Assembly: GCA_002778195.1 (NCBI GenBank)
Contig: PCDI01000002.1
Location: 186,001-250,000, forward strand
Direction of reading: 5' to 3'
DNA: 64,000 nt
Origin: Raffaelea ambrosiae
Taxonomy: Eukaryota > Ascomycota > Sordariomycetes > Ophiostomatales > Ophiostomataceae
Every line of letters begins with the position of its first letter. The stretch's first letter is position 1. Below are positions 33,872 to 44,148 of this stretch, in pieces. Made by a program: the position numbers and the translations under genes. The notes under the pieces are model-generated. The model was not told the DNA's origin. It did no database searches and worked only from the letters and a program-made list of their open reading frames with translations.

Positions 33872-34909
33872 ATGAACTCCGCCTCACTTCTGCCGAGGCG
33901 AACCTCGGTCTGCCTCTTCTGCCGCCACAGCCTGCGCCAGATGCGCCTGGAACAGCACCAGCCAAATGCGCAGAGCCTGTTGGAGATGCGCGCCGCAACG
34001 TCGGCTGCAGCCCACGACAACATGTTCTTCTCGCTCCACGGCCAGCGCCGCCGCTTCCTGTCGGGTACCGCTGTCGCCAACCAGCCGGCATCGTCGGTCG
34101 CTGCAGCTGCAGCTGCGGCAGCTGCGGCAGCTGCAGCATCCACAACGTCATCGTCGACCTCTACCCGATCCTCTTCTTCGGCTGGCAGTCGCATGCCGCC
34201 ATCCTATACCCGCTACTCCCTCTACGCTGACCCAGTCACACCCAAGACCATGCGGCCGCCGCCGCCGCCACAGCCGTTGGAACCATTGCTGTCGACAGAG
34301 GAGTCACTGTCGGCACCCAAGGCCGCGGCTCCCAAGACTGCCACACCAGCGCCAGCACCAGCACCCACGACCGCAACCCAGACAGCAACCGAGATCAGGG
34401 CGGCCAAGGTGGAAGACCTACCCACTGAGTCTGCAGGCGCTACCGCTGGCACGGCCGCTTCCCCCGCCGCATCGAAGCCCGCAGGAAAGCGTCCTTCCCG
34501 GCTGCGGACACCCCGCAAGGCCGCCATGAAGTTGACCCCGGCCGCCGTGGAACAGGTTCGAGCTCTATTGGAGGGCCCAGACCCGAAGCTGCTCAAGGTG
34601 GGGGTGAGGAACCGCGGGTGCAGCGGGCTGGCCTACAACCTGGAGTACGTGGAGCGCCCGGGCGCATTTGACGAGCTGGTCGAGCAGGATGGTGTGCGCG
34701 TGCTGGTGGACAGCAAGGCGTTGTTTAGTATTATTGGAAGCGAGATGGACTGGGTGGAAGACAAGCTGAACCAGCGGTTTGTGTTCCGGAACCCGAATAT
34801 CAGTGAGTGATTTTACCGAGGCACCCTCTTCCCCCTCCGGATATATGTTATGTTTACTAACTCACCCACAGAGGAACAATGCGGTTGTGGTGAATCGTTT
34901 ATGGTATAA
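33872..34909 (+). CDS. ISA1: Mitochondrial iron-sulfur cluster assembly protein Isa1 (A-type scaffold)
   Basis: Needed for mitochondrial 4Fe-4S maturation with Isa2 and Iba57 (family knowledge). Exons 33872..34802 and 34872..34909 give 322 aa. The GTGAGT donor and ACAG acceptor split the Lys codon of NPNIKEQCGCGESFMV, and without this splice the last two ligand cysteines are lost. The Arg/Leu-rich N-terminus (MNSASLLPRRTSVCLFCRHS) fits a mitochondrial presequence. About 170 residues of Ala/Pro/Ser/Thr low complexity precede the HesB/IscA domain, which begins KLTPAAVEQVRALLEG. Ligands are C250 (RGCSGLAYNLEY), C314 and C316. The protein is much longer than bacterial IscA (about 107 aa) because of the linker. 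The poly-C run sits just before the start codon. Confidence 0.95.
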
Positions 34910-35825
34910 CAAAAATAAACACCAGAGACATACGAGCTTCAATTACTATAGGATTAGATGGTCAAGATTTTTTCTGGAGGAGGGGGGGGGGATGACTTTC
35001 ATGACAAACTGGGCGTTATTCTGGGGTGGGTTTTGAGTGGGTTTCTGTGGCCAACCAATCTTCTATTCGGGAATCTTACATTTTGTTATTATTATGATTA
35101 TAATTTCATCACCATTTCACCGTTATTTATTTCGCTTTTTTCATTCTTGTGCTTAAAACAAGCAAACAGAAATCAGCGTGACGATACCTTTTAGCATGTA
35201 TTTAGGACGGAGGCAGAGCAGCAAAGAGAAGGTAGCCTTCCACTTCCATACACATAGAAAATATACCACCGCGTACCAACAACAATAACTATGAAATCGT
35301 GCCATCTTCAGTGTATGAAAGAAGCCGCTTCTCGAGTTGTCCTTCTTTAGGCATCGAACACAAAAGCTGCCAAGGCTAACCTTCTATTTGCCCAACACTT
35401 TTCCGAGTAGGAATTTGCGACAAAACATTAACTCGCCTGACCGCGGGCTACCAGGGTACGATTGCAACAGGCCTTCTTCTTGAGATAAGAACTAGTTCAA
35501 TTTTCTCAAAACAGTAGACGCAAAAAAACAAATCAATAAGTATCCTGTGTATGGGAAGGATGCAATCCATATTCCGCTGGAAGCGAGCTATATACAAAGG
35601 GGAAATAAAATATATACAGAGAGAAGTAAGTTACATACAAAACAGTCAAGCAACAGATCAGCCAGAAGCCAAACAGATAAAGACTATAAAAGCAGAAAAC
35701 TAGACGGGAAAAGTAGAGCCTTAGAATGGCATCGCATACTTCCAGTGAGAGAACATATGGGTGTGACTGGAAAGTGCGTTCCCATTACCCTGATCAAGGG
35801 CCACGATCAACCCCAAAGGGCAGAT
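34910..35825. other. Convergent 3' flanks
   Basis: About 900 bp between convergent genes, AT-rich relative to the surroundings. No supported frame. Confidence 0.6.
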
Positions 35826-36665
35826 TTAAGGACGACCCTCGGGCCAGTAGGAGGCAATGCGGCCTGTCTTAGAGCTCATCACTGCAGCATCGCCGTGATG
35901 GTCGTCCACATACACCCGCTCCGTGCCAACCTTGTCAATATACCAGTCGCGCACAATGGTGTTCACGTCGTTAGAGTTGCCCATTTTCTCTGACGCGGCT
36001 AGCACCCACTGGCCATCCGTCTTTAGGTCGTAGGCTCCATAGGGGGCACCCTCAAGGATGTATTGGGTAAAGCCCATCCACGAGTCGCCATTGTCCTTGT
36101 CCCAGATGAGGATGGACCCGTCGCAGCCGCGAATCAGAGACACATCGGCCCAGCCGGTGCCGTCCGAGTCCCAGCTGAATTCCATCCATGCCCCCAGCGT
36201 TTGAGCCTTGCCGTTGAGCATGGCACTGTCGACACCACGCTGGACACGGCCCTCGAAGTCGCTGGGCAGCGAGATGTACTCGGTCTCGCCCTTGTTGATC
36301 CAGACGTACTTGTAAGGGACAGAGTCGCAGCAGTTTTCATAAATGTAAAAGCCGCGCCAGTCATCACCGGCATTGGTGATGAAGATGCCCTTGCCACCCT
36401 TGTCAGTCTCGCCCCAGGTGAGCTCGGCCTTTGTGCGGCAGGTATGGGTGTTGCAGTAATCGGTGTACGAGTCGCGCGACTGGAGCATCTGGTTGGTGGG
36501 ACGACGATGCAGGCCGTTGTGGCTGTACTTGGGAACAGTCTGGTTGGCCATGATGGACGCAATGTCCGGGAAAGGCAGGCTGTCCGGGCGGCTGGCGGCG
36601 CCAGTCGGGATGCTGGCAGCCAGGGCAGATCCGGCCAGGGAAAGGGTTGCAAGGGCCTTGAACAT
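35826..36665 (-). CDS. Secreted protein of unknown function, 279 aa
   Basis: Single exon from the ATG at 36665. MFKALATLSLAGSALAASIP is a clear signal peptide, cleaved near Ala-17. The body is rich in Trp, Gly, Asp and aromatics, with paired cysteines (YCNTHTCRTKAELTWGETD, then YENCCDS, then RGCDGSILIWDKDNGDSW), which suggests a disulfide-stabilised beta fold. One N-glycosylation sequon (NQT) lies near residue 41 and a dibasic HRRP site near residue 54, which could be processed by Kex2. No transmembrane segment or GPI signal. The family is not recognised; it might be an extracellular or effector-like protein, but that is speculation. A TATA-like element lies about 155 bp upstream. Confidence 0.85.
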   Translation of the reverse strand: MFKALATLSLAGSALAASIPTGAASRPDSLPFPDIASIMANQTVPKYSHNGLHRRPTNQMLQSRDSYTDYCNTHTCRTKAELTWGETDKGGKGIFITNAGDDWRGFYIYENCCDSVPYKYVWINKGETEYISLPSDFEGRVQRGVDSAMLNGKAQTLGAWMEFSWDSDGTGWADVSLIRGCDGSILIWDKDNGDSWMGFTQYILEGAPYGAYDLKTDGQWVLAASEKMGNSNDVNTIVRDWYIDKVGTERVYVDDHHGDAAVMSSKTGRIASYWPEGRP

Positions 36666-36820
36666 GGTGAAGGAGTGTTGAAAAGAATCGGAGGGCCAAG
36701 TAGTGACTATCAAGGAGCGGCAGGATTTGAGGTGTTTAAAACTTGAGGGCCTTGGGATTGGTATTAGAGGCATAGGTATTCTCGATCAATACACCAGGCA
36801 GGATCATGGCACAACCCTGA

Positions 36821-36828
36821 CTTATATA
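36821..36828 (-). promoter_or_regulatory. TATA-like element of the secreted-protein gene
   Basis: On the minus strand this reads TATATAAG, about 155 bp before the ATG at 36665. Confidence 0.5.
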
Positions 36829-39036
36829 GAAAGCTCGGGGCATACTCGACAGCCAGAGGTACGTTTACTGGTCATCTGTCAATTCTGGAAAGGTCTCAGA
36901 GATGTCTGAGTCCGTCCCCGGAACAAATTTGTTGTACGTATTCGTTTTCCAAAACGCATCATCACCTGCAAGGCCCCCACACGCTGCTAGATGCCATCAT
37001 CACAAAAGACGGGATGAACAGAAGAACCAAATGCCTGTCTTGTCCAGATTAGAGAAAGTCGACGCCGATCTTGCCTGTCCTGGACGATGACTTGCGTGAG
37101 GGAATGGCCAGTCATGTCATGATAGTTACGTTGTCAAAAGACTATACACAAAACAGATTCGAACACCAGTTGTATATGTTGAATATGCTTAGTCCGTATC
37201 TATCTATCCAGTGTGTATGTGTCATAGCGCCATAGCGCGAATGCAAGCTAGATTATGGCGAGTCTCTGCGATTCAAAAACTCTATGATATCTTGGCAAGC
37301 CACTTCATGATGTATCAGCGTCGTGTTGAGAACGCACGGTGTTGCCGAAATGACGGCCCACTAGACTGCGCAGTTTTATTCATTTTTATTCGCTGCTTGT
37401 GTGCTATGCTAGTTCTCAATGTTCTGCTCAGTCACGTCCATCTAATGCAGAACATGGTCCTTTTTGGGAGCCATTTCTATCATGCTATCATAGTGTACAG
37501 TTCAGGCTTAGCATAGCTGGACAGGAAAACGCGCCGGATGTGTCGTAATGTACTATACGCGAGCCTGAAAACGTGAAGGGGCACATGCGTGACTTCAGAC
37601 TTGCTGTGTACGATCACCAGTGGAGAATCACCGTGTCGTCGGCCCATTTCGACCCCAGAAGCCATTGAAATGCCACGTCTCAGCCCAGTTGCTTGTTTTT
37701 ACTCCCTGCTTCCTTCTTTCCCGCCGTTTCCCTTTTCATCTGATATTTCTCGCTCGGTCCCAGCCGACTAACATCTAGCGCAACAACGAACCTGCATCTA
37801 AAGTCGTAAATTTGGCTCCTTTTTGGATTAAATTGCGCAAAGCAAAGTACCTGCCTCATGGGGATGACGGAGGCCATCAGTTGATGCCTCTTGCTGGCAT
37901 GACTAGACGACTGGGAAGATATTTCGACAGAACTTGCTAGCCCAGATAAGGTGCAGCGTGGGATTAGCGAAGTGCCTCTTGCATCTTGCACGCACTTTCG
38001 AGTCGAAGAAGTCCTTCCCCCCCGTCTACTCGTACTGTCATCATAAATTACGCAACTGATGCACGGTCTTAAAAGCGCATACTATGTAGATTGTTGGCCG
38101 TTTCCTTTCGAAACACCCCACACGAAGACAAGGCTAGCCAGCTAACATAGCGGCTACCCCTGAGCACTAACACCCATCGGGCTGAGGGTGGCCCCCATTC
38201 TTGTTGGACTGAGTGTGGGGGGAAGGGGGAGAGTTCACAGTCCATGTGGTGCTGGTGGAACACTTAACGGAGCGTTATCGGCGTCTTCTTTAAACATGGT
38301 ATGCTTAAACGGATGGCTATCATGACATGTTGCCTCGGATGCGCCGGTCAACTTTCTGTCACTGCAGTTAGCTCTTAGGTAACAGTTTTGTAGTTCTTGA
38401 CAGAACCTGAGATGCGAAAGGTACTTGGGCCCTGCAGCTCAGCAAAGGAAGAGAAACCAATGCCACTATTTCACAAGACCGCTCGTGAAAATCAACTATC
38501 GTACACCTGGTAATTTGTATGAGTCGCCGTGCTAGATATTTTTCAGTTGTTCGTACGCCTCCAAGGTCCTCAAGACCGTGCCTTTCATTCCTTGCTCGTG
38601 CTGCGTCACAAATTGACGGATTGTTCGTCATTAGTATTATTAGCATTGTAGTCATGTGTGGCTAATTTCGCAGGGACAGTAGTGGCAGCATTGTAAAACA
38701 CGAAGAGGCAGACTTGACTGGTGAGAAGTATGGATTAAGAACAGAGAGACGGCTCGGTTCAAGCCATGTGCCTTACTTACTAGTTAACTTCTTTTGCTAA
38801 TTACAAGAAATAAGGTGGATCGTGTGCAGTTCTATCCTGACAGCAAGGCTAAGCTGATTTATTTAAACTATCGTAGGTAGGATGGATAGGGAGGAAAAAA
38901 TTAAGCGCTTTAAAGGGGACGGGAGTTTGTCATTCAGCTCATTATTATGTCAGCGAGCTATGTCAGCGAGTCAGCGCGGCCCCATGGTGGCTGCCAGTAC
39001 TCGCTCCTGCGTTTTTTGTGGGGCAGCCACTGTTTA

Positions 39037-39042
39037 ACGCGT
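39037..39042. promoter_or_regulatory. MluI cell-cycle box (ACGCGT) upstream of Mgs1
   Basis: ACGCGT lies 158 bp before the ATG at 39200. In yeasts MBF binds this sequence in promoters of G1/S replication genes, which suits Mgs1. Binding here is inferred. Confidence 0.5.
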
Positions 39043-39199
39043 CCGCCACGCCTTGTACGTGACTTTTTCTTTGCTATTGACTTTTGACGATCCAAGTCAA
39101 CCTTCTCACGACTTGCAGCACCGCCACCCAGCAACGACTGGAATTCACTGCAAGACTCGGTTTCATTCTGGATACTGGACTTGTTTGAAAGCTCACAGA

Positions 39200-41101
39200 A
39201 TGTTCGCCCGTGTCGGCACGTCCTCTCAAGGACCGCCAGCAGCGACTCCCAACAACAAACGACCCTTTACTTCCAATCTCGTCGACTGTCCCATCTGCAG
39301 CAAACACGTCCGGTCGGCAGATATCAATGCCCATATCGACTCCAACTGCACCACGCACATTGTCGATCCCAATGCCCCGGTGACCGGTACCAACGATACA
39401 ACCAACGGCACGAAACGGCCAACACCTCCACCGAGTTCGCCCTCCATAGGCGGAGCACATGGCCAGCCCCCCCAGAAACGATCTGCCTCGACTTTCTTCC
39501 AGACCCCCGCTGCAAAACGGCAAATTACAAACGGAAAGGTTTCTCCGCCCGGTGGTACAGGCTCGACGTTTGCCCTGCCTATCTCAACACAGGCCAGCAA
39601 GACAGTCGGTGTCAAGAGGAGGTTTGACGACGGGCCTGGAGAAGAGTCCCCTTTTCAGAATCAGGCACAGGCACAGACAGAACGTGCACAGGCGAAGGAA
39701 GAGCCGCCATCAGAAAGTTCACGATCTGGTCCAGCGGCCAAACGATCCCGTACTAACCGTGCGGCCCCACTGGCCGAGCGCATGCGGCCCCAGAGCCTAG
39801 ACGAGGTCTATGGCCAGGATCTCGTCGGCCCCAATGGCGTCCTCCGTGCTCTCATCGAGGCTGACCGTGTCCCTTCGATGATTCTATGGGGTGGATCGGG
39901 TACTGGGAAGACCACCATTGCCCGCTGCATCGCTCAGCGCGTGGGCAGCCGCTTCGTCGAGATGAACGCCACCAGCAGCGGCGGCGTGGCCGAGTGCAAA
40001 AAGATTTTCCAGGAAGCAGCCAACGAGCTTGGCCTGACGGGCCGAAAAACCATACTTTTTTGTGATGAGATCCACCGATTCACCAAGGCACAGCAGGATG
40101 TGTTTTTGAAACCAGTCGAGGCGGGAACGATTACGTTGATTGGGGCCACCACAGAGAACCCGTCGTTCCGGGTGGTGAACGCCCTGTTGTCGCGGTGCCG
40201 GACGTTCACGTTGGCGGCGCTGACGACAGAGGACGTGACGCGGATTCTGAAGCGGGCCGTGAAGCAGGAGACGGGGTATGACGTAGGCAACGAAAGTACC
40301 GAAAAAGAAGACGGCGCCGAGACGGACGGGCAACAACTTGGCCTATCACCACTGATCGACGAAGAACTTCTAACGTACCTGGCCACATTTTCCGACGGCG
40401 ATGCCCGGACGGCGTTGAACCTGCTCGAACTGGCACTGTCGATTGCGGCACGGCCACAAGAAAACGGGAGCGCCTCAGGAACACTGCCATCCAAGCTCAC
40501 AAAAGAAGACCTCAAGGCGCAGCTGACCAAGACACTGGTGTACGACCGTGCCGGCGACCAGCACTACGACACCATCTCGGCCTTCCACAAGTCGGTCCGC
40601 GGCTCCGACCCGGACGCTGCCTTGTATTATTTGGCGCGCATGCTGCAGTCTGGCGAAGACCCGTTGTTTGTTGCCCGCCGCATGGTCGTCATCGCCTCCG
40701 AGGACGTTGGCTTGGCCGACGGCACTTTGTTGCCGCTCGCCACAGCCGCGTACACGGCCACCCAGCAGATCGGTATGCCTGAGGCACGCATCCCGCTGGC
40801 GCACTGCGCCGTCGCGCTGGCGCTGGCACCGAAGAGCACGCGCGCTTACCGGGGCCTGAACAATGCTTTTGCGGCGCTGCGCGAGCCCGGTGTGGCGGCT
40901 CTGCCGATCCCGATCCACCTGCGGAACGCACCGACACGGCTGATGAAGGAGCTGGGCTACGGCAAGGAGTACAAGTATAATCCCAACTATGTGAACGGTC
41001 GTGTGCGGCAGGACTACCTGCCCGATGACCTGTTGGGACGGACGTTTTTGGAATCGCGGGATCTGGGCACAGCCGTGGACCCTGATTTGGAGGACGAGTA
41101 G
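39200..41101 (+). CDS. MGS1: Replication-associated AAA+ ATPase Mgs1/WRNIP1 (RarA family)
   Basis: Works at stalled forks with PCNA and Rad18/ubiquitin to keep genome stability (family knowledge); nuclear. Single exon, 633 aa, starting MFARVGTSSQG. A UBZ4-type ubiquitin-binding zinc finger uses C30, C33, H45 and C50 (CPICSKHVRSADINAHIDSNC region). A Pro/Ser/Lys-rich linker contains basic patches (PAAKRSRTNR). The AAA+ core opens with PLAERMRPQSLDEVYGQDLV. Walker A is GGSGTGKTTIA at about residue 230, Walker B ILFCDEIHRF at about 283, and a sensor region IGATTENPSF at about 313. The C-terminal MgsA/RarA helical domain includes HYDTISAFHKSVRGSDPDAA, RMVVIASEDVGLAD and YKYNPNYVNGRVRQDYLPDD. Complete, with no lesion seen. 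Confidence 0.96.
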   Translation: MFARVGTSSQGPPAATPNNKRPFTSNLVDCPICSKHVRSADINAHIDSNCTTHIVDPNAPVTGTNDTTNGTKRPTPPPSSPSIGGAHGQPPQKRSASTFFQTPAAKRQITNGKVSPPGGTGSTFALPISTQASKTVGVKRRFDDGPGEESPFQNQAQAQTERAQAKEEPPSESSRSGPAAKRSRTNRAAPLAERMRPQSLDEVYGQDLVGPNGVLRALIEADRVPSMILWGGSGTGKTTIARCIAQRVGSRFVEMNATSSGGVAECKKIFQEAANELGLTGRKTILFCDEIHRFTKAQQDVFLKPVEAGTITLIGATTENPSFRVVNALLSRCRTFTLAALTTEDVTRILKRAVKQETGYDVGNESTEKEDGAETDGQQLGLSPLIDEELLTYLATFSDGDARTALNLLELALSIAARPQENGSASGTLPSKLTKEDLKAQLTKTLVYDRAGDQHYDTISAFHKSVRGSDPDAALYYLARMLQSGEDPLFVARRMVVIASEDVGLADGTLLPLATAAYTATQQIGMPEARIPLAHCAVALALAPKSTRAYRGLNNAFAALREPGVAALPIPIHLRNAPTRLMKELGYGKEYKYNPNYVNGRVRQDYLPDDLLGRTFLESRDLGTAVDPDLEDE

Positions 41102-41539
41102 TAGGTTAGGAATGCGTGCAGGATAAGGAGCATTCTGACAAGGAGTAAGTTTTGGCCATCCCTCCTTGTCTTATTACTTTTCGGTGGACTTGCAATTCGG
41201 TATGATAATGATCATATGAACACAAATAATGCAAACAGCCTCAAGATTGGTTCGCTCGCCTGGTCTCAGATTCTGTGTGTCAGTTTTGATCAATTGTAAG
41301 CAGTCTGTCAAGGCTGCAGCATATGTCCTGCACGAAGCGTCATCCTTGACAGCCGCGCCACACAAGTGCACAGCGGCAGTCCTTCCGCTCTTAAGCCGAG
41401 ATGGAAACCTCCCCTAGACATTCAAACTGGTCACAGGAATTGCCGATACTCGCGTGCGCGTGTGCTGTGCACAGATCATGGCGCCTCATCTGTGCAGTGC
41501 CTTGGCTGGGCACTACCCAAGTCGTCCGCATGGTAACGA
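41102..41539. other. Flank of Mgs1 leading into the second eroded island
   Basis: About 440 bp with the Mgs1 3' flank. Short frames are present but nothing recognisable. Confidence 0.5.
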
Positions 41540-41980
41540 TTTTAGGGTGCCAGATTGAAACCTCACCTGGGAGCTCCCATAGTCGACGTCCAGGGCGGGT
41601 TTCTGCACCTCTCTGGACATTTGCTTACAGCACGGGTTCGGCCCGATCCAGTCAACGAGGCGGGGTTTGATATATTTATGAACGGCGGCTGGACCACGGG
41701 ACTCTTGTGGTCTCGGCTGGATCTGATGGGCGCTTCTCCGTTGACAAGGTGCATATCTTGCCGCTACTCATTGATGAGAAGGTCATCTCACTCCTGCTCC
41801 ATCCCACAGGGTGGAAAAAGGCGAGCTCTACAGGATCGGGCTGCTTCATAGCCTAGCTCCCGTTGTTGGTTGGGAAAACTACAAGCTATTACAGTCTTTC
41901 CAGAACGAGTCGTGGATCGAGTACGAGTCATGTGAAGACGGGCTGTATACGATCACAATTAACGATTGTGTAACAGCTAG
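41540..41980 (+). pseudogene. C-terminal fragment of a HET (heterokaryon-incompatibility) domain protein
   Basis: Three pieces in three different frames follow the order of the C-terminal end of fungal HET proteins. First is GGFLHLSGHLLTARVRPDP followed by FDIFMNGGWTTGLLW. Then, shifted, comes DGRFSVDKVHILPLLIDE ending LLHPTGWKKAS. Then, shifted again, VEKGELYRIGLLHSL and WIEYESCEDGLYTITIND. Family members end with this pattern of a short beta-rich tail containing a GxxKGEYxRIG-like motif. The N-terminal HET domain itself is absent. Intact members trigger cell death on non-self fusion. This copy cannot make a protein because each piece needs a frameshift. Confidence 0.6.
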
Positions 41981-42056
41981 AAACTAGGCGATAGGTAGCA
42001 GCTAATGGGATGATTGCAAAATACACAAATATCATCACGAAGATGCCGAAGGAGAA

Positions 42057-43516
42057 ATGAAGACACGGCCATGCCCATCTTACGACTCGGACAGAATCTG
42101 CCCCACCACCAATCAAGCTCTCTGGCATGCAGGCAGCCACGCGGCTCTGCAGTCAGCCTTGCACCGGTCTGGAGCGGGGGGGCCAAGGCTGGGGCATTTC
42201 TTGCCAGACATATTCCCGATTCCATCCAGATCTGGCGAGGAGGTCGTGAACAAGCACGCCGGGTACCGCTACACCAAAGCCAACGGTGATGGTGCCAAAG
42301 TTTTTGTCCGCGGCTCGTCAGAACCGATCAGCTTGACCAAGTGGCTGGACTAGTCCGAGGCGAATATATACAAGGATGACGACGCGGAGGGCGGGCTCAA
42401 CAAAGACCAGCTCATCTTCATCACCTACCGCGGTCACAAAATCAACGAAGATGCCGGCACGCTCAAGAAGCTGTGCGCGTTCCTTCAGGTGCCCGGTGAA
42501 GTCATGCGCCACATTTTGGATGCCAGCCGGTCCACCGAGATCACTGCCACGCGCGGTGGGCACTGGTCTTGGACTTCGTGGCAGATGGCCATGTCCTACG
42601 GCCGGCATGCCATGCACAACGGTACCCTGGCGATTGGGAGCGACGGCGGCCCTTGCGTCTCGGCCATAGCCTTTGTCGATGAGAAAAATGCGGCGTGCTT
42701 TGAAAAAGCCATCAAGCTGTACATGGAGGCGTCGGCCAGTGTAGGAGGCATGCTGGTGCGGTCGCTCTGGCTGCGGGCACTGTTTATCCATGAGAACGGG
42801 GCCCGGTGGCTCTCGACTGTCCAGAGGCTAGAATACGATACAAAGAAGTTTGTGAGTGCAGACACTGTGGTGCTGAGATGTTGTATATGTGTATCGTCAT
42901 GTTCATTCTTAATTTCCTAGACCGACACTCTTTCAGCCGGGAACGACTAGGTCGCCAAGGCCAACGCCGAAAGAAATCTGAAGGGTTATCTCAACATCAT
43001 TCGTCAGGGCTTGCCCTGCATCAAAACACTCTCTGGACATGCCCATGATATTGCTGTGATGGAGCTTATTGACAGCCACAACAGCGAAGCCTGGAATGCC
43101 ACGGTCGAGATGGCGCGGAACTCTGAAAATATCTTTGAAAATGTCGGTACCAGGTTCGGCATCGTGGGCGACACAGCGACGTTTGAGCTGCAGCAAGTAT
43201 GTTCTGGATCGTTTCGGGAACGGGGGGTGTTGTTTGCTGTGGATCTTCTACAACAGATAGGCCACAAAGGCTGACAAACATTTAGTACCAGCATACAAAG
43301 ATGATCCAGGCCAGTCAGACCGCAACACTGCAGCCTGTGGCACCGAATAATCCCAGCAAAGGCTCGAACAAGGGGAAGAAGGAAAACGCCAAAGCCAAGA
43401 AGGATTCAAAAATGCAGAGCAGCGCTTTTGCAACTGCAAAAGCTCCTGTGAGTTCGCAGGTTTCCTTTGTTCGGCTAATGTGCAACGCGTTTAGCTAACA
43501 TTAGGGTCCGCCTTAA
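42057..43516 (+). CDS. Unknown spliced gene, nearly intact but with one TAG
   Basis: From the ATG at 42057 the frame runs to a TAG at 42351-42353 (after SLTKWLD) and resumes in the same frame as SEANIYKDDDAEGGLNKDQL. Three further introns all look good and are phase 0: 42852..42950 (GTGAGT/CTAG), 43197..43285 (GTATGT/TTAG) and 43448..43504 (GTGAGT/TTAG). The stop could be removed if 42300..42353 is an intron (54 nt, phase 0, GACTAG acceptor, but a poor GTTTTT donor). Coding blocks include SWTSWQMAMSYGRHAMHNGT, VGGMLVRSLWLRALFIHENG and ARNSENIFENVGTRFGIVGD. The tail is Lys-rich (NKGKKENAKAKKDSK). About 400 aa if expressed. Family not recognised. It sits among pseudogenes, so it may be freshly dead or still working. 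Confidence 0.4.
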
Positions 43517-44148
43517 GCAAAACACTGGCGGGCACTCGGTCCGGCACGGATGTTTCTTCCCGCCCGTGTCATCGCGGTCTCTTGAAATGCCTGTCTCTGG
43601 GAATCAAGCGCAACAAGAATGAGCCAATATCCCCGTTGGCACCTGAGAAGAACATCGCGGAGTCGTCCGACGAGGAGGACAATGACCCGGACACATTTGC
43701 GGATGCAAATGCTGGTCTGATAAAAAAGAAGACCAAGGAGACCAAGGAGGCCAGTGGGGCCAAGGGACAGTAAATTCTTTGGTCTGTACTGATGATGAAG
43801 AGTGGTTGACTTCTAGTGACTAGAGACAAGTGGCAACCCAATAAGAGACTCTGATGTGCCTAGAACAAATATTGTCAAGACACGTCGCCCACCGGAATGG
43901 CTTGAATGGTGCCTGCCCTCTTTCATGCGAAAAGATGATGTGCCTGTCCAGCCTTGTTTAAGGCTAGCCACCCACCATGCGTGATGTTCGCAGGCCTGTT
44001 CTTCGACCGGTGACATCCAAGGAAACCAGAACCTTTTTTTTTATTTTTTCTCTGTCATTGACTTCATGCAGATGCTTTCGTTTCGTCTCTTTTCTTTTCG
44101 CTCTCCTCCCTTTCCTTTCCTTCTTTTGTTTTATGTGTAACGGAAACA
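43517..44148. other. Gap between the unknown gene and the P450 remnant
   Basis: About 630 bp between convergent units. A 63-codon acidic/Lys-rich frame at 43582-43773 (PLAPEKNIAESSDEEDNDPD, ending KKKTKETKEASGAKGQ) may be a displaced 3' exon of the preceding gene. A long T-rich stretch follows at 44030-44130. Confidence 0.4.

Larger units (their letters stand above)
36666..39199. other. Divergent intergenic region, 2.5 kb
   Basis: Lies between the secreted-protein gene (-) and the Mgs1 gene (+). It carries the TATA-like element, a TACTCGTACTG element near 38023 and an ACGCGT box near Mgs1. No frame longer than about 100 codons has protein-like features. Confidence 0.6.
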
